From CAYOHP01 sp964403795 [NCBI: uncultured bacterium] (GTDB taxonomy: Bacteria; Muiribacteriota; UBA6191; CAZXTJ01), in assembly GCA_964403795.1 (NCBI GenBank), contig CAYOHP010000002.1, forward strand, positions 49,430 to 113,429: a stretch of DNA of 64,000 nucleotides, given 5' to 3'. Position numbers and translations under genes: made by a program. The notes under the pieces were generated by a model, which was given only the letters and a program-made list of their open reading frames with translations, did not search any database and was not told where the DNA came from. Position 1 is the first letter of the stretch, and every line of letters starts with the position of its first letter. Positions 7,831-16,265 of this stretch are shown piece after piece.

Positions 7831-10187
7831 GACCCCAGGACGAGATCGCGCTCGCCCTGCCGCGCCAGGATCCCCGAGGTCGCCGGTTCCTCTTCCGCCG
7901 CCTTCGCGAACTCCCGCTGGCCGTAGACGCCATGGAGATCCTCAGCCTGGCGCGACTCTTCCACGCCCGCGAGGGAACGCTGGCGTCCTGGCTCACCGAG
8001 GAGTCGGTCTGGAGCCGGCGGGAGATCGAGCGCCTGCGCCGTTCCGTGGGAGAGGAAGCGGCCGAGGCCGGGGCCTGGACCCAGTTCCTGCAGCCGGCCG
8101 TCTCCGCCTCTCCCCAGGCGTCCGGGGCGGACGTCGCCCAGGCCGGTGGGGCCGCCTTGAACGAACTCCTCGAACCGCTCGCCGAGGGGGCGAGCCGCAG
8201 CCGGGAACAGATGGTCTTCGCCTTCCGGGTGCTGGGCCGAATCCACTCCCCGGCCGCCCTCGACCTGATCGGCCGGATGGCGGCCCAGCACCAGGCGGTG
8301 ATCCCCGCCATGGGAGCCTTCTCGACCCTGGGGACCGCCCAGGCCGCGGAGCGGGCGGTGGCGCTGTGCCGGGCCGTGGAAGTCCATTCCACCTTCCCCT
8401 CGCTGCTCGAGGGCTTCGCCAGGCTGCCTTCCCCGGTGTCCTTCCAGTACCTTTCGAGCCTGGCACCCCGGGGCGGCGAGATCGCCTCCGGGGTGGTGGC
8501 GGCCCTGGAAGGTTTCGAGGCTTTCGACCACCTCCCGATCCTCGAGTCCGCCATGCGCAGCGGCGACCCATGGGTGCTGATCGAGGGCGCCGAGACCCTG
8601 GGGAGGATCGGCACCCCCGAGCACCTGAAACGGATCGAGGTGGTCTTCGATTCCTCGAGCCACCCCCTGATCCAGATCGCATGCCTCCAGGCGGTCTCCG
8701 CCGATGCCGGGCCCGGGGTGCTGAGGATCGCCTCCAAGGGCCTGGCCTCCGCCAACCCCGCGGTCCAGGCGGCGGCCATCGAGGCGCTGATCTCGGCCCA
8801 GATCCCCTATGCCCAGTTCCGGGACCGGGTGGTCGCCCTGCTCGGGTCCCAGCACCCCAAGCTCTCGCTCAACGCGCTGCTCGCCTGCATCGCGGTCGAT
8901 CCCCAGCGGGCCGTGCAGCGGACCACCGAGCTGCTGCGCTCCGGGGTACCCACCGAGCTGGTGCAGGCCATCCAGGCCCTGGCCTACATCGAGGCCCCGT
9001 CGAGCACCGAGGCACTGGCCCGGGCGGTGTCCCAGTGCCCCCCCGGACCGCTGCGGGTCCAGGCGATCCGCTCCCTGGGGCGCCTCGTCTCCCGCATGCC
9101 CGACGCCATCGAGGCGCTCGGGAAGCTGCTCGACGACGAGGACCCCAAGACCAGGGAAGGCGCCGCCTGGTTCCTCGCCGGGACCCATCCCGCCTCCCGC
9201 AAGCGGGCAGCCGAGGTCCTCGCCAAGCGCTGCCGCAACGAAGAGAACACCCCGGCGTCGATCGCCATGGTCGAGGCTCTCGGCTTCCTGGGGAAGGCGG
9301 CCAACCTGGCGGTACCCGACCTCCACTACCTGCTCCTGGTCGGCCCGCTCCAGGCCGAGACCGCGGCCCGGGCGCTGGCGACCAGTTTCCCCCGGGCCCG
9401 CGAGGCCCAGGACCTCGCCACCCACGGCTCCCCGGCCGTGGAGGCCTATGCCGGCCTGCTCCAGTGGTACGAGGAAGGCGGCGGGGTCGAGCGCATCGTG
9501 GAGGCGCTCCGCAGCGAGGATACCTTCACCTTCAGGGCCGGCTGCGAGGTGGCCCGCCTGGCCGCCCTGGCGGCCACCGTCACCGGCGAGACCCGGCGAC
9601 TCACCGGCCTGGCTGCCAAGCTGGGCGGCGGGGACGGCGATGGCGCAGACCTCTCGGGCCTCGGCCAGCTCGACCGCTCGATCTCGATCCCGAGGCGGAA
9701 GATCGGCCTGGGCCTGGTCCCCCGCCCCGACTCCCGCACCGCCAGCTTCGCCCCGGTCTCGCTGGAGGTCGCCAGTCCCAGGCTTTCCGACCGCCCGGAG
9801 GACGCCGACCAGGAGGCCGAGGACGCGGTCATGGACACGAGCTACTACCCGGGTGCCAAGGGCCAGGGGAAGAACCCGATCGACGAGATCATCAAGAATG
9901 CCCAGGCACAGGGCCAGGCCGAGGGCGCGCCCCCGGACCCCGAGCCGGCCCGCGAGTCGAGGGGCCCTCCGACCGCCATCCGGGGTCCCCGCGGGCAGCC
10001 TTCCCGGGAGGACGCCCGGGAATCTCTCAAGGACCCGGCGAAGGGGACCCAGCTCCCGGCCCGCACCGCCGACCAGAGTCCCTCGATCCGTTCCCGGGTC
10101 TCGGTGGTGGTCTTCTGGGTGGGGATCTCGGCCCTGTGCGTCGCCACCCTCTTCCTCGGGCGGTGGCTCCGCAGTCTCCTGGGGTGA
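7827..10187 (+). CDS. HEAT-repeat protein with C-terminal membrane anchor
   Basis: A 786-residue alpha-solenoid protein. From about residue 120 to 560 it consists of HEAT-like helical pairs of about 31-37 residues, for example ALDLIGRMAAQH, LIEGAETLGRIGTPEHLKRI and LRVQAIRSLGRLVSRMPDA. Residues about 610-740 are charged, proline-rich and probably disordered. One transmembrane segment (VVVFWVGISALCVATLFLG) sits at the extreme C-terminus, so the solenoid would be cytoplasmic and tail-anchored. GTG at 7827 is chosen because it forms a GTGA overlap with the upstream stop; the frame has no better start. HEAT proteins are binding scaffolds; the partner is unknown. A second, larger HEAT protein lies at 57838, without the anchor. 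Confidence 0.85.
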   Translation: MRPQDEIALALPRQDPRGRRFLFRRLRELPLAVDAMEILSLARLFHAREGTLASWLTEESVWSRREIERLRRSVGEEAAEAGAWTQFLQPAVSASPQASGADVAQAGGAALNELLEPLAEGASRSREQMVFAFRVLGRIHSPAALDLIGRMAAQHQAVIPAMGAFSTLGTAQAAERAVALCRAVEVHSTFPSLLEGFARLPSPVSFQYLSSLAPRGGEIASGVVAALEGFEAFDHLPILESAMRSGDPWVLIEGAETLGRIGTPEHLKRIEVVFDSSSHPLIQIACLQAVSADAGPGVLRIASKGLASANPAVQAAAIEALISAQIPYAQFRDRVVALLGSQHPKLSLNALLACIAVDPQRAVQRTTELLRSGVPTELVQAIQALAYIEAPSSTEALARAVSQCPPGPLRVQAIRSLGRLVSRMPDAIEALGKLLDDEDPKTREGAAWFLAGTHPASRKRAAEVLAKRCRNEENTPASIAMVEALGFLGKAANLAVPDLHYLLLVGPLQAETAARALATSFPRAREAQDLATHGSPAVEAYAGLLQWYEEGGGVERIVEALRSEDTFTFRAGCEVARLAALAATVTGETRRLTGLAAKLGGGDGDGADLSGLGQLDRSISIPRRKIGLGLVPRPDSRTASFAPVSLEVASPRLSDRPEDADQEAEDAVMDTSYYPGAKGQGKNPIDEIIKNAQAQGQAEGAPPDPEPARESRGPPTAIRGPRGQPSREDARESLKDPAKGTQLPARTADQSPSIRSRVSVVVFWVGISALCVATLFLGRWLRSLLG

Positions 10188-10190
10188 CGA

Positions 10191-11633
10191 CTACTTCCGG
10201 GCCCGGCGCCCTTCCAGGATCTTCAGGAAGGACCGGCTGCGGATCTCGTCCAGGGTGAGGCCGGTGGCGGTCGCCTCCTGCTCGGAGATCGCCCCGCAGT
10301 TCATGCCCCGGAGGAAGAAGTTGAGGAGCCCCTGGCCGGTGGCCGCGTCGTCGAACACGTCGCCCACCAGGGTCGCCTGGGCGGCCTTGTCCATGAAGGC
10401 CTTGAGGCGCGTGGCGGCGGCTTCGAGGCCCTGGAGGAAGAACCCGAAGACCGCCGCGTAGCGGATCGGGAGCTGGGCCGGGTGCAGGTCCCAGCCCTGG
10501 TAGTAGGCGATCCGCAGCGAATGGCGCACATGGTCGTAGGCGGTCTTCCAGGCCCGGGCCACGACCTCGCGGTTCTCCGCCAGCTGGGCCGCGGTGAGGC
10601 GTCCGCTGCCCTTCTTGTGGGGTGCGACCGGCATCACATTGGTGGCTCCGTTGGAGAGGAAGATCCCCGTCCCGGCATAGGCCACCTTCATCATGTGGAG
10701 GGCGAAGTCGCAGGCGGGATGGTCCATCACCTGGTGGGCTGCGGTGATGCTGCACGAGGCGGTGTAGTCGTAGGTCCCGAAGTGGGCCCCGGTGCATCGC
10801 CCGTTGGCGGCGGCCACCAGCAGCGGGAGATTCGAGTTCCCCTCCAGCGAGAGGATCGCCTGGGTCATCTCGATCATGATCTCGAGCTTGAGGGTGCCCT
10901 CGGGCAGCTTCAAAGCCGCTTCCAGAGCCTCCAGGACCTCGACCAGGGCGGTGACCTGTTCGGGCATGACCACCTTGGGCAAGGTGACCACGAAATTCGA
11001 GGGCAGGTTCTTTCCCACCTTGCCGACCAGGGTCGAGACGAACAGGTCGAGGGTGCGGAGGCTGCGGGCCTTCAGATCCTCGGTGAAAGGCTTGATCCGG
11101 ATCCCGATGAAGGGCGGGAGGATCCCCTCGGCGGCCCCTTTGGCGACCTCCTCGGCGGTCCGGACCGCATCCTTGTCCTCTTCGTCGTCCGGCCGGTTGC
11201 CGTAGCCGTCCTCGAAGTCGATCCGGAAGTCCTCGACCGCCTCGCGCTCGAGCTTGGCCATCACCCGGTCGTAGACCGTGACCGAGAGCCATGTGTCGGG
11301 ACAGCGCTTCTTCCACCCCTCCGGATCCTTGCGGACGTCCTCCCGGAGGGCGTCGATCTCGGCGGGACGGACCGGGAGGCCGCACGCGCCGGGCATCTCC
11401 ACGGCCCGGGCCAGGTCGGCGAAGTTCGGGGCGTATTCGGCCAGCGCCTTGAGCGCCAGCACCCCGAGCTTCTGGGCGGAGTCGGCCTTGAAGAGCTGCG
11501 CCCCGCCATAGACCGTATGCACCGGCTGGCGGGCGTCGGACTCGCCTGGATAGGCCTTCGAGAAGACGGCGTTGGCCTTCCCCAGCCGATCCAGGACTCC
11601 CTTGGTCACCTTGCTCCCGAGACTGGTCCGCAT
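10191..11633 (-). CDS. DUF6986-type aldolase / malate-synthase-like protein
   Basis: A 480-residue TIM-barrel protein of the HpcH/HpaI aldolase-malate synthase superfamily. Superfamily features include the acidic metal-site segment DFRIDFEDGYGNRP near residues 135-150, IGIRIKPF, LPKVVMPEQV, LEIMIEMTQAILS and HFGTYDYTAS. I assign it to the DUF6986 family by overall pattern. ATG at 11633 has GAGGAG just upstream, and a TACGCT -10 box sits at 11655-11660 (minus strand). It is divergent from a Rieske oxygenase and lies close to allantoin genes. A role in condensing or cleaving a glyoxylate-derived metabolite is therefore plausible but inferred. Confidence 0.75.
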   Translation of the reverse strand: MRTSLGSKVTKGVLDRLGKANAVFSKAYPGESDARQPVHTVYGGAQLFKADSAQKLGVLALKALAEYAPNFADLARAVEMPGACGLPVRPAEIDALREDVRKDPEGWKKRCPDTWLSVTVYDRVMAKLEREAVEDFRIDFEDGYGNRPDDEEDKDAVRTAEEVAKGAAEGILPPFIGIRIKPFTEDLKARSLRTLDLFVSTLVGKVGKNLPSNFVVTLPKVVMPEQVTALVEVLEALEAALKLPEGTLKLEIMIEMTQAILSLEGNSNLPLLVAAANGRCTGAHFGTYDYTASCSITAAHQVMDHPACDFALHMMKVAYAGTGIFLSNGATNVMPVAPHKKGSGRLTAAQLAENREVVARAWKTAYDHVRHSLRIAYYQGWDLHPAQLPIRYAAVFGFFLQGLEAAATRLKAFMDKAAQATLVGDVFDDAATGQGLLNFFLRGMNCGAISEQEATATGLTLDEIRSRSFLKILEGRRARK

Positions 11634-11654
11634 GGCTCCTCCTCGCACCCGGCG

Positions 11655-11699
11655 AGCGTACTCCGAGGGTCGGGTCCCGTGCCGATCCCGTGCTATCCT
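11655..11699. promoter_or_regulatory. Divergent -10 boxes between DUF6986 gene and Rieske oxygenase
   Basis: Rightward TATCCT at 11694-11699 lies 19 bases before the Rieske ATG. Leftward TACGCT (complement of 11655-11660) lies 21 bases before the DUF6986 ATG. Both imply leaders of only about 12-16 bases. No convincing -35 element is seen for either. Confidence 0.42.
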
Positions 11700-11718
11700 T
11701 GGCCTCCAGGGTGGCCCC

Positions 11719-12822
11719 ATGCAGACCGAGTCGCCGGAAGCTCCGCTGACGCCCGTCGCCGACCTCCGGAACTTCAATTCCAGCGAGCGCTTCGTCGAAG
11801 GCTGGTACTGGGCCATCCCGTCCCGCGAGCTGCCGGTCGGGGCGGTCCGCCCGGTGAAACTCCTGGGGCGCGACCTCGCCGTGTTCCGCAGCGAGACCGG
11901 CAAGGTCACCGCCATGGACGCCCACTGTCCCCACATGGGGGCCCACCTGGCCGAGGGCCGGGTCGAGGGCGAAGGCCTGCGCTGCTTCTTCCACCACTGG
12001 AAATTCGAGGCCGACGGACACTGCAGCGACGTGCCCAGCCTGGGCCGCCCGGTGAAGGCCTGCGTCCGGACCTGGCCCACCGAGGAGAAGTACGGGATGG
12101 TCTGGGTCTGGACCGGCGAGGCCCCCGACAAGCCCATCCCCTACGAGCCCGAGCTCAGGGACTTCGACTGCGACGCGAGCTTCGGCCGGCCCTGGGTGAA
12201 GAACTGCCACCCCAACGTGGTGATGATCAACGCCATCGACGCCCACCACTTCAACTCGGTCCACAACCTGCCGGCGAAGATCGTGTTCGAGACCGCCACC
12301 ATCGAGCACCAGGGGATCACCTTCGCCAACACCACCCGGGGCGGCGAGGACTCCTGGTTCGTCCGCCTGATCCGACCCCTCTACAAGGAGGCGGTCACCT
12401 ACAAGCTCTGCTACTGGTGGGGCTCCACGGGAACCGTGACGGTCGGCCCGGACGCCTTCCACTTCCACATCATGTTCACCAGCCGCATGCTTCCGGGCGG
12501 ACAGGCCGAGGGGCGCACCATCCTGCTCACCAAGCGCCGGCCCGGGATCCTCGGCTGGCTCTTCAACCGGGTCGTGCTGTTCCTGACCCGGCTGGTCGGC
12601 GACTACTTCGCCAAGGGCGACACCCAGGTCTTCCAGACCATGAAGTTCGACCTGAAGACCCCGGTCGGACCCGACCGCAGCGTCCTCGACTTCGTGCACC
12701 ACCTCGAGAAGATGCCGGCCCGCGAGTTCGGGACCTGGCAGCCGGTGGCGGCCCGCCTCGAGGCCCTGCCCGACCCGGCCCGGGTGGGCATCGCCGCCGA
12801 GGCTTCCGAAGCCGCAGCCTGA
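11719..12822 (+). CDS. Rieske non-haem iron oxygenase, alpha subunit type
   Basis: A 367-residue Rieske oxygenase. The [2Fe-2S] ligands are Cys70/His72 (CPHMGAHL) and Cys89/His92 (CFFHHW). The mononuclear iron triad is readable as Asp174, His177 and His182 in AIDAHHFNSVHN. The C-terminal part carries a hydrophobic stretch (ILGWLFNRVVLFLTRLVG). These enzymes hydroxylate or demethylate organic substrates with an electron-transfer partner, and no reductase gene is adjacent. The gene is next to ureide catabolism genes and divergent from the DUF6986 gene. Klebsiella HpxDE is a known Rieske system acting on hypoxanthine, so a purine substrate is possible, but the sequence alone does not show the substrate. 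Confidence 0.85.
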   Translation: MQTESPEAPLTPVADLRNFNSSERFVEGWYWAIPSRELPVGAVRPVKLLGRDLAVFRSETGKVTAMDAHCPHMGAHLAEGRVEGEGLRCFFHHWKFEADGHCSDVPSLGRPVKACVRTWPTEEKYGMVWVWTGEAPDKPIPYEPELRDFDCDASFGRPWVKNCHPNVVMINAIDAHHFNSVHNLPAKIVFETATIEHQGITFANTTRGGEDSWFVRLIRPLYKEAVTYKLCYWWGSTGTVTVGPDAFHFHIMFTSRMLPGGQAEGRTILLTKRRPGILGWLFNRVVLFLTRLVGDYFAKGDTQVFQTMKFDLKTPVGPDRSVLDFVHHLEKMPAREFGTWQPVAARLEALPDPARVGIAAEASEAAA

Positions 12823-12897
12823 GGGAACGCTTCCGGCCTTCCCACCCGGATCCTCAGGTCCCGACCGCGTCGCCTCCCCGGATCGGCCGTGGTCCCG

Positions 12898-13779
12898 TCA
12901 GCTCCCCCGGTAGGTCGAGTACCCGAAGGGGTTCAGGAGCAACGGCACGTGGTGGTGCCGGCCGGCGTCCTTGACCTCGAAGACGATCGAGACCGAGGGG
13001 TAGAAGGCCTCGACGCCCCGGTCCCGGAAGTAGCCACCGGTGGCGAACGAGAGCCGGTAGGTGGTGGCGGCCAGGGGGGTTCCCTGGGGGAGGATCCCCG
13101 GGATCCGGCCGTCGTCGTTGGTGAGGCCCTCGGCCAGGCGCCGAAAGCCGGTACCGTCGGCGATCTCGAGGGTGACGGCCACCCCCCGGGCCGGGAGGCC
13201 CACCGTGGTGTCGAGCACATGGGTCGAGAGCTGGGCCACCTTGGCTCCTCCTTGGGTCGCGGGTCCGAGCTTGGCGAGGCGCAGGCGCATGATCTGCACG
13301 AGCTCCCCGGCTGCCACCCGGAGTTCGGCCCCGGGCTCGTTGCCGAGCCTGCGCTCGAGGGCCGCCAGCATCTCGGCAGCCGACTTGCCCGTGGCACAGA
13401 TCAGGAACACGTAGCCGAACCGCTCGAAATAGGCGTCGTTGCCCCGGGCCAGGCCGTCGATCACGGCCTCGTCGGCACCCTCGACGCCCTTCTGCTCGCC
13501 CGAGGACCAGTGGCTGCCGGCACCCGCGAACTTCTTCCGGAGCGCTTCCCGGTCGCCGATGCGGGGATGGTGGGAGAAGGCTTCCTTCCAGGCGTCCGGC
13601 CCCAGCCCCCACCAGATCGTCTCGGCCGCCTCCAGGCAGGCGGTTTCGCTCCCGAAGGGGCGGCGGGCCAGCATCGCCTCGACCCAGGGGGCGGCTGCGC
13701 AGCAAGCCCTGAGGGCGTCCCGGGCCTCGGCCTCGGGCCGGGAATCGAGCCAGGCGAGCCAGCCTCCTGGACCGCTCAA
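12898..13779 (-). CDS. Fused OHCU decarboxylase / 5-hydroxyisourate hydrolase
   Basis: A 293-residue bifunctional enzyme of urate breakdown. Residues 1-170 are 2-oxo-4-hydroxy-4-carboxy-5-ureidoimidazoline decarboxylase: catalytic His71 in HHPRIG, then SSGEQKGV and the FGYVFLICATGKSAAEML block. Residues 180-293 are a transthyretin-like 5-hydroxyisourate hydrolase with STHVLDTTVGLPA (His187) and the diagnostic C-terminal YRGS. The same order occurs in plant allantoin synthase. Together they convert 5-hydroxyisourate to S-allantoin. The start is a TTG at 13779 overlapping the allantoicase TGA (TTGA), so expression is coupled. No urate oxidase is visible in the window. Confidence 0.93.
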   Translation of the reverse strand: MSGPGGWLAWLDSRPEAEARDALRACCAAAPWVEAMLARRPFGSETACLEAAETIWWGLGPDAWKEAFSHHPRIGDREALRKKFAGAGSHWSSGEQKGVEGADEAVIDGLARGNDAYFERFGYVFLICATGKSAAEMLAALERRLGNEPGAELRVAAGELVQIMRLRLAKLGPATQGGAKVAQLSTHVLDTTVGLPARGVAVTLEIADGTGFRRLAEGLTNDDGRIPGILPQGTPLAATTYRLSFATGGYFRDRGVEAFYPSVSIVFEVKDAGRHHHVPLLLNPFGYSTYRGS

Positions 13780-14783
13780 GCCTTCCGTCCCCAGGCCCGG
13801 AAGCGCGCCAGACCGCCGTCGGGATGGCTCTCGATCCGGATGTGGGTGAAGGGCCCGCGCCCCTTCAGGTCCTCGAAGAAGTGCCGGTGGTCGGCCTTCA
13901 TCCGGGTGAGCGGGACGATCTCCTGCCAGGGATAGGTCCGGCCCGCGAACAGGAGGAAGCGGTCGGCGCCGAGATCGAGTCCTTCAACCCGGCACTCGTG
14001 GGGGAAGTTCCCCTTGAAGTGCTGGGTGTCGAGCTCCAGCCTGGCGAGCGTGCCCCGGGCCCCCAGCCGGACCACGGCCCAGTCCGGGCCCGCGGCCCGC
14101 TTGCGCCGGGTCTCCCAGCCGTCGCCCATGTTCCTGGCCCGCCCCGGCATGATCATGTTGTCCTTCGACCCGAAGAACATGTCGGAGCACCCGACCACCA
14201 CGCCGCCGTGGACCACCGCCGCCAGGTCGAGGTCCTCGCCCTTGGGCAACGATCCCCAGTCCGGCGCCACCGTGCCATAGACCCGGAGGCGCGCCACGCC
14301 GCCGTCCGGGTAGATGTTCAGGCGTACGTGGGTGAACCGCTCGGTGGACGAGATCCCGAACACGTTCTGGGATCCCGGTGCCAGCGGTGCCTGGGAGAGG
14401 ATCTCCTTCCAGGGGGCGCCGGGGGCCGTGAGCGTGGCCACGTCCGGGGAGCCGTCCAGGCAGAGGGCCTCCAGGCTGGCGAAGGGCGGGTGGTTCCCCA
14501 GGAAGAAGCTGGTGTCGATGTCGAGGCCCGCGATCACTCCCGGGGCGCCGAGCTGCACGATGCACCAGTCGTAGCCGGGAACCCGCTTGCGACGGGACTC
14601 CCAGCCATCCATCCACTTTCCCCGGTCGGTGTACTCGTCGGGCAGGAAGACGGCCGGCGAGGCCTTGACCAGGTTCTCCTTCTCGGCGAAGAAGTCGTCG
14701 CTGGTCGCCAGCGCCTTGCCCCCGAGCTTCTCGCTCGCCAGGTCCACCAGGTTCCCGAACGCGGCCTTGCCGGTGCTGGACAC
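13776..14783 (-). CDS. alc: Allantoicase
   Basis: A 335-residue allantoicase, which hydrolyses allantoate to ureidoglycolate and urea. Two homologous jelly-roll halves are plain: the first contains KWMDGWESRRKR and FTHVRLNIYPDGGVARLRVYG, the second repeats NMGDGWETRRKR and FTHIRIESHPDGGLARFRAWG. Length matches the family. The GTG start at 14783 is one base after the allantoinase stop (TGAGGTG), and the gene ends in a four-base overlap with the OHCU/HIU fusion, so three ureide genes form one transcript. Confidence 0.95.
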   Translation of the reverse strand: MSSTGKAAFGNLVDLASEKLGGKALATSDDFFAEKENLVKASPAVFLPDEYTDRGKWMDGWESRRKRVPGYDWCIVQLGAPGVIAGLDIDTSFFLGNHPPFASLEALCLDGSPDVATLTAPGAPWKEILSQAPLAPGSQNVFGISSTERFTHVRLNIYPDGGVARLRVYGTVAPDWGSLPKGEDLDLAAVVHGGVVVGCSDMFFGSKDNMIMPGRARNMGDGWETRRKRAAGPDWAVVRLGARGTLARLELDTQHFKGNFPHECRVEGLDLGADRFLLFAGRTYPWQEIVPLTRMKADHRHFFEDLKGRGPFTHIRIESHPDGGLARFRAWGRKA

Positions 14784-14784
14784 C

Positions 14785-16152
14785 TCAGCCGTCCCTTCCC
14801 TCGTCGATCACGGGCCGACCCCTGCGCCGGCCCGGGAACTCGCCGTCCCGGTAGACGACCGTACCCCTGAGGTAGGTCGCCACGGTCACGCCTTGGAGGG
14901 TGCGTCCCTCGTAGGGAGTGATCTTGTTCTTGTGCTGGAGCGCGGCGGCCCGCACCGTGAAGCTCGCCTCCGGATCGAAGACGGCCAGGTCGGCGTCGCA
15001 GCCCGGCGCGATCTCGCCCTTCACCCCGGAGAGCCCCAGGAAACGAGCAGTACGGGTCGCCATCCAGGCCGCCAGCCGGGTGAGATCGAATCCCCTCTCG
15101 CGGGCCTCGGTCCAGACCACCGGGAAGCCGAGCTGGAGCGAGGAGATCCCGCCCCAGGCCTTGTCGAACTCGCCGGTCTCCAGGCGCTTCAACTCCGGCA
15201 CGCAGGGCGAGTGGTCGGAGACCACGAAGTCGATCAATCCGGTGCGAAGGGCCTCCCAGAGCTGGTCCCGGTTGCCGGCCCGGCGGATCGGGGGCGCGCA
15301 CTTGAAGCGGGTGTCGCCGTCGGGCACCGACTCGGCATCGAGCGCCAGGTAGTGCGGGCAGGTCTCGATCGAGAGGGGAAGGTCCTTGGCACGGGCTTCC
15401 CGGATGGTGTCGAGGGCCTCGGCCGCCGAGAGATGGACGATGTGGGTCCGGCACCCGGTCTCGGCCATGACCCCGACCACCAGCTCGATGGCCTCCCGCT
15501 CCCAGCCCGGGGGCCGGGACGCCAGGTAGGTGCGGTAGTCGCGCGGGTCGGCGTGTTCGCAGGGCCCGGGGTGGCTCTCCAGCTCGGCGTGTACCAGGAG
15601 CGGGATCCCGGCGTCCCTGAGGACCGGCATGGCGATCCTCAGGTCGTCCCGGCCCACGTTGGGGAACTCGTCGATCCCGGAGGGACAGAGGAAGCACTTG
15701 GCTCCCCGCACCCCGCGACGGGCCAACCCGGCGAGCTCGCCCGCGTTGCCGGGGATGACGCCGGCGTAGAAGGCGGAGTCGACGGTGAGCAGGCCCTCGA
15801 TGGCAGCGAGCTTGGTCTCCAAGGCCGCCACCGTGGTGGTGACCGGGATGCAGTTCAGCGGCATGTCGGCGATGGTGGTGATGCCGCCGGCGGCAGCCGC
15901 CCTGGTGGCTGTCTCGAAGCCTTCCCACTCGGTCCGACCCGGCTCATTGACGTGCACATGGGCATCCACGAGTCCGGGCAGGATCGCCAGCTCCCCATGG
16001 TCCTCGGTGGGGAGGTTCCGGGGCGCGCCCCGGTGGGACAGCACGGCCTCGATCCGGCCACCTCGGATCAGGATGTCCGCAGGCCGGAGGCCATCGGGGG
16101 TCACCACCCGGCGGCTGCGCACCACCTTGCGGGGTTCATGATCCCGCTCCAT
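14785..16152 (-). CDS. allB: Allantoinase
   Basis: A 455-residue cyclic amidohydrolase that opens allantoin to allantoate. Key motifs are HVHVNEPGRTEWEGF (two metal His), GAKCF with the lysine expected to be carboxylated, a histidine in VHAELESH, HIVHLS, VSDHSPC with the metal Asp, and LQHKNKITPYEG, which is typical of allantoinase rather than dihydroorotase. ATG at 16152 is chosen because GGGGA precedes it; an in-frame GTG at 16215 is an alternative closer to the TACGAT promoter box. It is first in the ureide operon. Confidence 0.93.
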   Translation of the reverse strand: MERDHEPRKVVRSRRVVTPDGLRPADILIRGGRIEAVLSHRGAPRNLPTEDHGELAILPGLVDAHVHVNEPGRTEWEGFETATRAAAAGGITTIADMPLNCIPVTTTVAALETKLAAIEGLLTVDSAFYAGVIPGNAGELAGLARRGVRGAKCFLCPSGIDEFPNVGRDDLRIAMPVLRDAGIPLLVHAELESHPGPCEHADPRDYRTYLASRPPGWEREAIELVVGVMAETGCRTHIVHLSAAEALDTIREARAKDLPLSIETCPHYLALDAESVPDGDTRFKCAPPIRRAGNRDQLWEALRTGLIDFVVSDHSPCVPELKRLETGEFDKAWGGISSLQLGFPVVWTEARERGFDLTRLAAWMATRTARFLGLSGVKGEIAPGCDADLAVFDPEASFTVRAAALQHKNKITPYEGRTLQGVTVATYLRGTVVYRDGEFPGRRRGRPVIDEGRDG

Positions 16153-16226
16153 GGTCCCCGTCCCTTCCGGGCGCCCGGACGCGAGCGCCCCGTCCGGTGC
16201 AGCCTCGAGGCGCACGGGACGGGGCG

Positions 16227-16232
16227 ATCGTA
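16227..16232 (-). promoter_or_regulatory. -10 box of the ureide operon
   Basis: TACGAT on the minus strand (complement of 16227-16232) lies upstream of allB. It would give a leader of about 65 bases to ATG 16152, or a very short one to the alternative GTG 16215. Confidence 0.38.
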
Positions 16233-16265
16233 CCCGAAGGGTCGGACCCGGAGGTCAGCGGACGA

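Noticed and set aside
14785-16152. Dihydroorotase or hydantoinase instead of allantoinase
   Set aside because: The LQHKNKITPYEG motif and the adjacency to allantoicase and HIU hydrolase favour allantoinase clearly.
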